Below are positions 4,840 to 6,902 of a stretch of 6,902 nucleotides of DNA, one piece after another. The first letter of the stretch is position 1. Every line of letters begins with the position of its first letter. Source of the DNA: Candidatus Omnitrophota bacterium (GTDB taxonomy: Bacteria; NPL-UPA2; BS750m-G34); contig JADHWT010000052.1 of assembly GCA_016783345.1 (NCBI GenBank), forward strand, positions 1 through 6,902, in the 5' to 3' direction. The position numbers and the translations under genes are program-made. Under the pieces are notes generated by a model that worked only from the letters and a program-made list of their open reading frames with translations, was not told where the DNA came from and did not search any database.

Positions 4840-6536
4840 TTTTCCCTCCTTGTTTTGCTACTCTTTACCTCTTCTATCTTCTTCCTTACCTTTTCCTGCT
4901 CCGGATCAACCGCAAGTGACTTCTCCCACGCCTCAACAGCCTTATCTATCGATCCCTTCTTTAAATATACATCTCCGAGATGGTCATAGATAATCGGGTC
5001 ATCTTCAGCAAGTAAAACAGCTCTCTCTAATTCTTTTAATGCCTCACCATACATCCCTTTCTGATAATAGATCCATCCGAGAGAATCAACAAAATATCCA
5101 TTATCCGGTTCTAAGGCTAATGCCATCTCTAATAACTCCATTGCCTCATCCAATCTTATACCTTTTTCTGCATACATATATCCTAAATAATTATAGGTAT
5201 CAGCATGTTTTGGGTTAATCTTGATAGTCTCTTTAAAGGCCTTAACCGCGCCTTCAAAATCCTTCTGTTTTTCTAAAACTACCCCCAGATAGAAATAGGC
5301 AGTATCACTGGTTGCGTCAATCTCTATTGCCTTAAGATAATTGGCCTTTGCCTTTTCATAGTCTTTCTTATCGGAATAGGTGAGTCCGAGAAGGATATAG
5401 ACGTCGGATGTCTTATTGTCCAGGGAGACCGCGCGCTCAAGGGCTTTTATGCTTTTAGCAGTATCTTTTTTTTGGGCATAGAGATAACCTAATTGAATAT
5501 AGGCATTGACAAAATTCGGGTCTAACTCCAGGAGCTTTTCATATTCCATTATCGCCTCATCAATTCTGTCAGTCTCTATATAGAGCGTCCCGAGAAAAGA
5601 CCTGATAATCCCGCTCCGGGGCCGGAGCTTTACTACTTCTTCAAATTCTTTTATAGCCAGGTCTATCTTTTTCTGGGAATAGTATATCAGACCAAGATTC
5701 GTATGGGCCTGCACATTTTTGGGATCGAGCTTCAGGATAAGGCTATATTTTGAAACAGCCTCAGTTAGATCTCCCCTTTTATAATATGCCCTGGCCATCC
5801 TGTCATATACATCCAGACTTAAAGGATTTATCTTTAGGGTCCTTTCATAGGCCTCCATCGCCTGTGTAAAATCTCCCATAAATTCATATACAAGGGCGAG
5901 AAGGAACTGCGCCTCCAGGAATTCATTATACAATTCAAGCGCAATTTTTAGTTCCTTTTGAGCCTGTATATAATCTTCTTTATGGACATAGAGAAATCCT
6001 AATTCAAAACGGAGGCGCGGGTCGTCAGGCTTAAGCTCTACTAAATTTTTATAGATCTTTATAACCTCATCCCACATCTCATCCTGAATATAGATATCCA
6101 CCAGGGCAAAACGGGCTTTAACAAAAGATTCTTCAAGTTCGATAGCCTTTTTTAAATTGGCTATGGCGAGCTCCTTATTTTCCTGCGCCCGATAGATAAG
6201 CCCAAGATGAAAATATGCCTTGCTGAAATTTGGATTGAGACGAATAGCAGCCTTGAGCTGCGCTATAGCGCGGCTTCTGTCACCGCGTCTGAGATACTTT
6301 ACCGCTACATTTGTCCTGATGGCAGCTGAGTATGGATCAAGGTTTAAGGCCCTTTCCAGCTCTTCCAGACTTTCCTCTTCCTCACCCTGCTTCTCACAGA
6401 TTAAGCTTTTACAAAAATGGCTAAGGGCCTTGTAATTATAGACCAACCGCCCATCTTCTTCACAAAAACCCGGGGAGATGAAAATAAAAAGAAAAAGGGG
6501 CAAAAAAAGGGACAGAAAAAGGGGACGCAATGACAT
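4836..6536 (-). CDS. Secreted/periplasmic TPR-repeat protein (about 15 TPRs)
   Basis: A 566-aa protein made almost entirely of tetratricopeptide repeats, which form a helical superhelix used as a protein-binding scaffold. Residues 1 to about 25 are a Sec signal peptide with a long Leu/Phe core. Residue 25 is Cys but -1 is Phe, so a lipoprotein lipobox is not supported. From about residue 33 the 34-residue period runs to about 546 with around 15 repeats, for example AYFHLGLIYRAQENKELAIA (107-126). One repeat near 452-464 carries an extra residue (EKGIRLDEA), and the DSLGWIYYQKG segment (484-494) is a commonly conserved TPR variant. The C-terminus is a charged capping helix. The ATG directly follows the hisG TAA, with AAGGTG inside the hisG end about 9 nt upstream. 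The TGA overlaps the next gene. The signal-peptide codons include a piece resembling the palindromic repeats. Binding partner unknown. Confidence 0.9.
   Translation of the reverse strand: MSLRPLFLSLFLPLFLFIFISPGFCEEDGRLVYNYKALSHFCKSLICEKQGEEEESLEELERALNLDPYSAAIRTNVAVKYLRRGDRSRAIAQLKAAIRLNPNFSKAYFHLGLIYRAQENKELAIANLKKAIELEESFVKARFALVDIYIQDEMWDEVIKIYKNLVELKPDDPRLRFELGFLYVHKEDYIQAQKELKIALELYNEFLEAQFLLALVYEFMGDFTQAMEAYERTLKINPLSLDVYDRMARAYYKRGDLTEAVSKYSLILKLDPKNVQAHTNLGLIYYSQKKIDLAIKEFEEVVKLRPRSGIIRSFLGTLYIETDRIDEAIMEYEKLLELDPNFVNAYIQLGYLYAQKKDTAKSIKALERAVSLDNKTSDVYILLGLTYSDKKDYEKAKANYLKAIEIDATSDTAYFYLGVVLEKQKDFEGAVKAFKETIKINPKHADTYNYLGYMYAEKGIRLDEAMELLEMALALEPDNGYFVDSLGWIYYQKGMYGEALKELERAVLLAEDDPIIYDHLGDVYLKKGSIDKAVEAWEKSLAVDPEQEKVRKKIEEVKSSKTRREK
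6500..6516. repeat. Fragment resembling the palindromic repeat, within TPR signal-peptide codons
   Basis: GCAAAAAAAGGGACAGA matches GCAAAAAAAGGACAGA of the two repeats (3704-3719 and 4619-4634) with one extra G. It encodes roughly residues 8-13 of the TPR protein on the opposite strand. The complementary arm is not present. Because Phe/Leu-rich signal peptides favour T-rich codons, chance similarity is possible. Confidence 0.35.
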
Positions 6537-6902
6537 TTAGTATATCACCTTATTCAAAGGATATTCTATGATGCCCTCTGCCCCTGCTGCTTTTAAGCGC
6601 GGGATAAGGTCACGAACTACAGCCTCATCAATAATGGTCTCAACAGCTACCCATTCTTTTTTACTTAAGTGTGATATGGTAGGGTTACGCATTGCCGGAA
6701 GTAACGCGAGGACCTTTTGTAATTTTTTTTGAGGGACATTCATCTTTAAGCCGACCTTCTCTTCGGCATTTAAAGCCCCTTTTAACAGGAGGGCAAGATT
6801 ATCAATCTTTTTTTTCTTCTTTCCATCTCTGTATGAGTCCCTGTTGGCAATAAGCTTTGTAGTGGAACTAAGGATAGTGTCTATAATTCTAAGATTATTT
6901 GC
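6537..6902 (-). CDS. hisG: ATP phosphoribosyltransferase, long form, C-terminal part (cut by window edge)
   Basis: HisG catalyses the first step of histidine biosynthesis, joining ATP and PRPP. The minus-strand frame is open from the right window edge for 121 codons to TAA 6539-6537. It begins ANLRIIDTILSSTTKLIANR, the conserved end of the catalytic half, followed by IDNLALLLKGALNAEEKVGLKMNVP. It then has the regulatory ACT-like domain with LLPAMRNPTISHL, WVAVETIIDE and LIPRLKAAGAEGIIEYPLNK. The presence of this domain marks the long, HisZ-independent, histidine-feedback-inhibited form. The internal ATG at 6743-6741 is not a start: the frame and homology continue well upstream of it. A run of eight A residues in a DGKKKKKID stretch is a potential slippage site but the frame is intact. 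The TPR gene begins immediately after the stop codon, indicating one operon. Confidence 0.95.
   Translation of the reverse strand, partial: ANNLRIIDTILSSTTKLIANRDSYRDGKKKKKIDNLALLLKGALNAEEKVGLKMNVPQKKLQKVLALLPAMRNPTISHLSKKEWVAVETIIDEAVVRDLIPRLKAAGAEGIIEYPLNKVIY

Noticed and set aside
4736..4993. 85-aa plus-strand ORF
   Set aside because: It is the complement of the 44-aa gene and the TPR 3' end, low complexity and Thr/Pro/Ser-rich.
6462..6536. Lipoprotein signal peptide for the TPR protein
   Set aside because: A cysteine ends the signal region (SPGFC), but Phe at -1 does not fit a lipobox, so a normal Sec signal is preferred.
6537..6743. Separate 68-aa protein starting at the internal ATG
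   Set aside because: HisG homology continues in the same frame without a stop to the window edge, so this is an internal methionine.
6808..6815. Programmed frameshift at the A8 run in hisG
   Set aside because: The zero frame is intact on both sides and encodes conserved HisG sequence, so no frameshift is needed.
1..6902. CRISPR array, tRNA genes, defence or toxin-antitoxin cassette
   Set aside because: No regularly spaced repeats, no tRNA cloverleaf and no defence-type domains were seen on either strand.

Overview
This is a bacterial chromosomal window, probably from an uncultivated lineage. Shine-Dalgarno sequences are strong, the RNase P RNA looks like type A, HisG has the long-form C-terminus, and there is a very long periplasmic-type TPR protein. 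There are also short palindromic intergenic repeats of the GGGACAG/CTGTCCC kind. The mixture fits something like Omnitrophota or a related group, but no gene here fixes the phylum and I hold that guess loosely. Most of the window is AT-rich. The sugar kinase gene at 2602-3681 is clearly more GC-rich.

Left block (1-1278, all minus strand): a textbook sigma70-type promoter drives rnpB (RNase P RNA). It is followed after only about 21 nt by rpsO (ribosomal protein S15) and then pnp (polynucleotide phosphorylase, cut by the window edge). I see no terminator or separate promoter between rnpB and rpsO, so this looks like one RNA-processing/translation transcription unit.

Middle block (1304-4585): a divergent promoter at 1304-1332 faces away from the rnpB promoter. 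It drives a LarA-like nickel-pincer racemase homologue (1340-2593, plus strand), apparently as a leaderless mRNA. Converging on it with an 8-nt gap is a GC-rich PfkB-family sugar kinase, preceded on the minus strand by a TIM-barrel sugar isomerase/epimerase. A racemase/epimerase, an isomerase and a kinase side by side suggest sugar or sugar-acid catabolism, but the substrate cannot be read from the sequence.

Right block (4705-6902, minus strand): the C-terminal third of long-form hisG, a 566-aa secreted TPR-repeat protein and a 44-aa membrane-anchored protein with three Cys-Cys pairs form a tightly packed operon. The junctions are TAA-ATG directly abutting and a 4-nt ATGA overlap. The 44-aa gene was found by reading the sequence and is easily missed by gene callers.

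Two related palindromic repeats bracket the isomerase gene (3703-3774 and 4608-4672), in the same orientation. On the minus strand each folds as a stem followed by a seven-U run, so each can act as an intrinsic terminator. The left copy supplies the isomerase's last codons and its stop codon, placing the stop inside the terminator stem in front of the kinase gene. That arrangement could couple isomerase translation to kinase transcription. The most interesting items are the Cys-pair mini-protein, the repeat/terminator arrangement, the rnpB-rpsO junction and the leaderless LarA-like gene.
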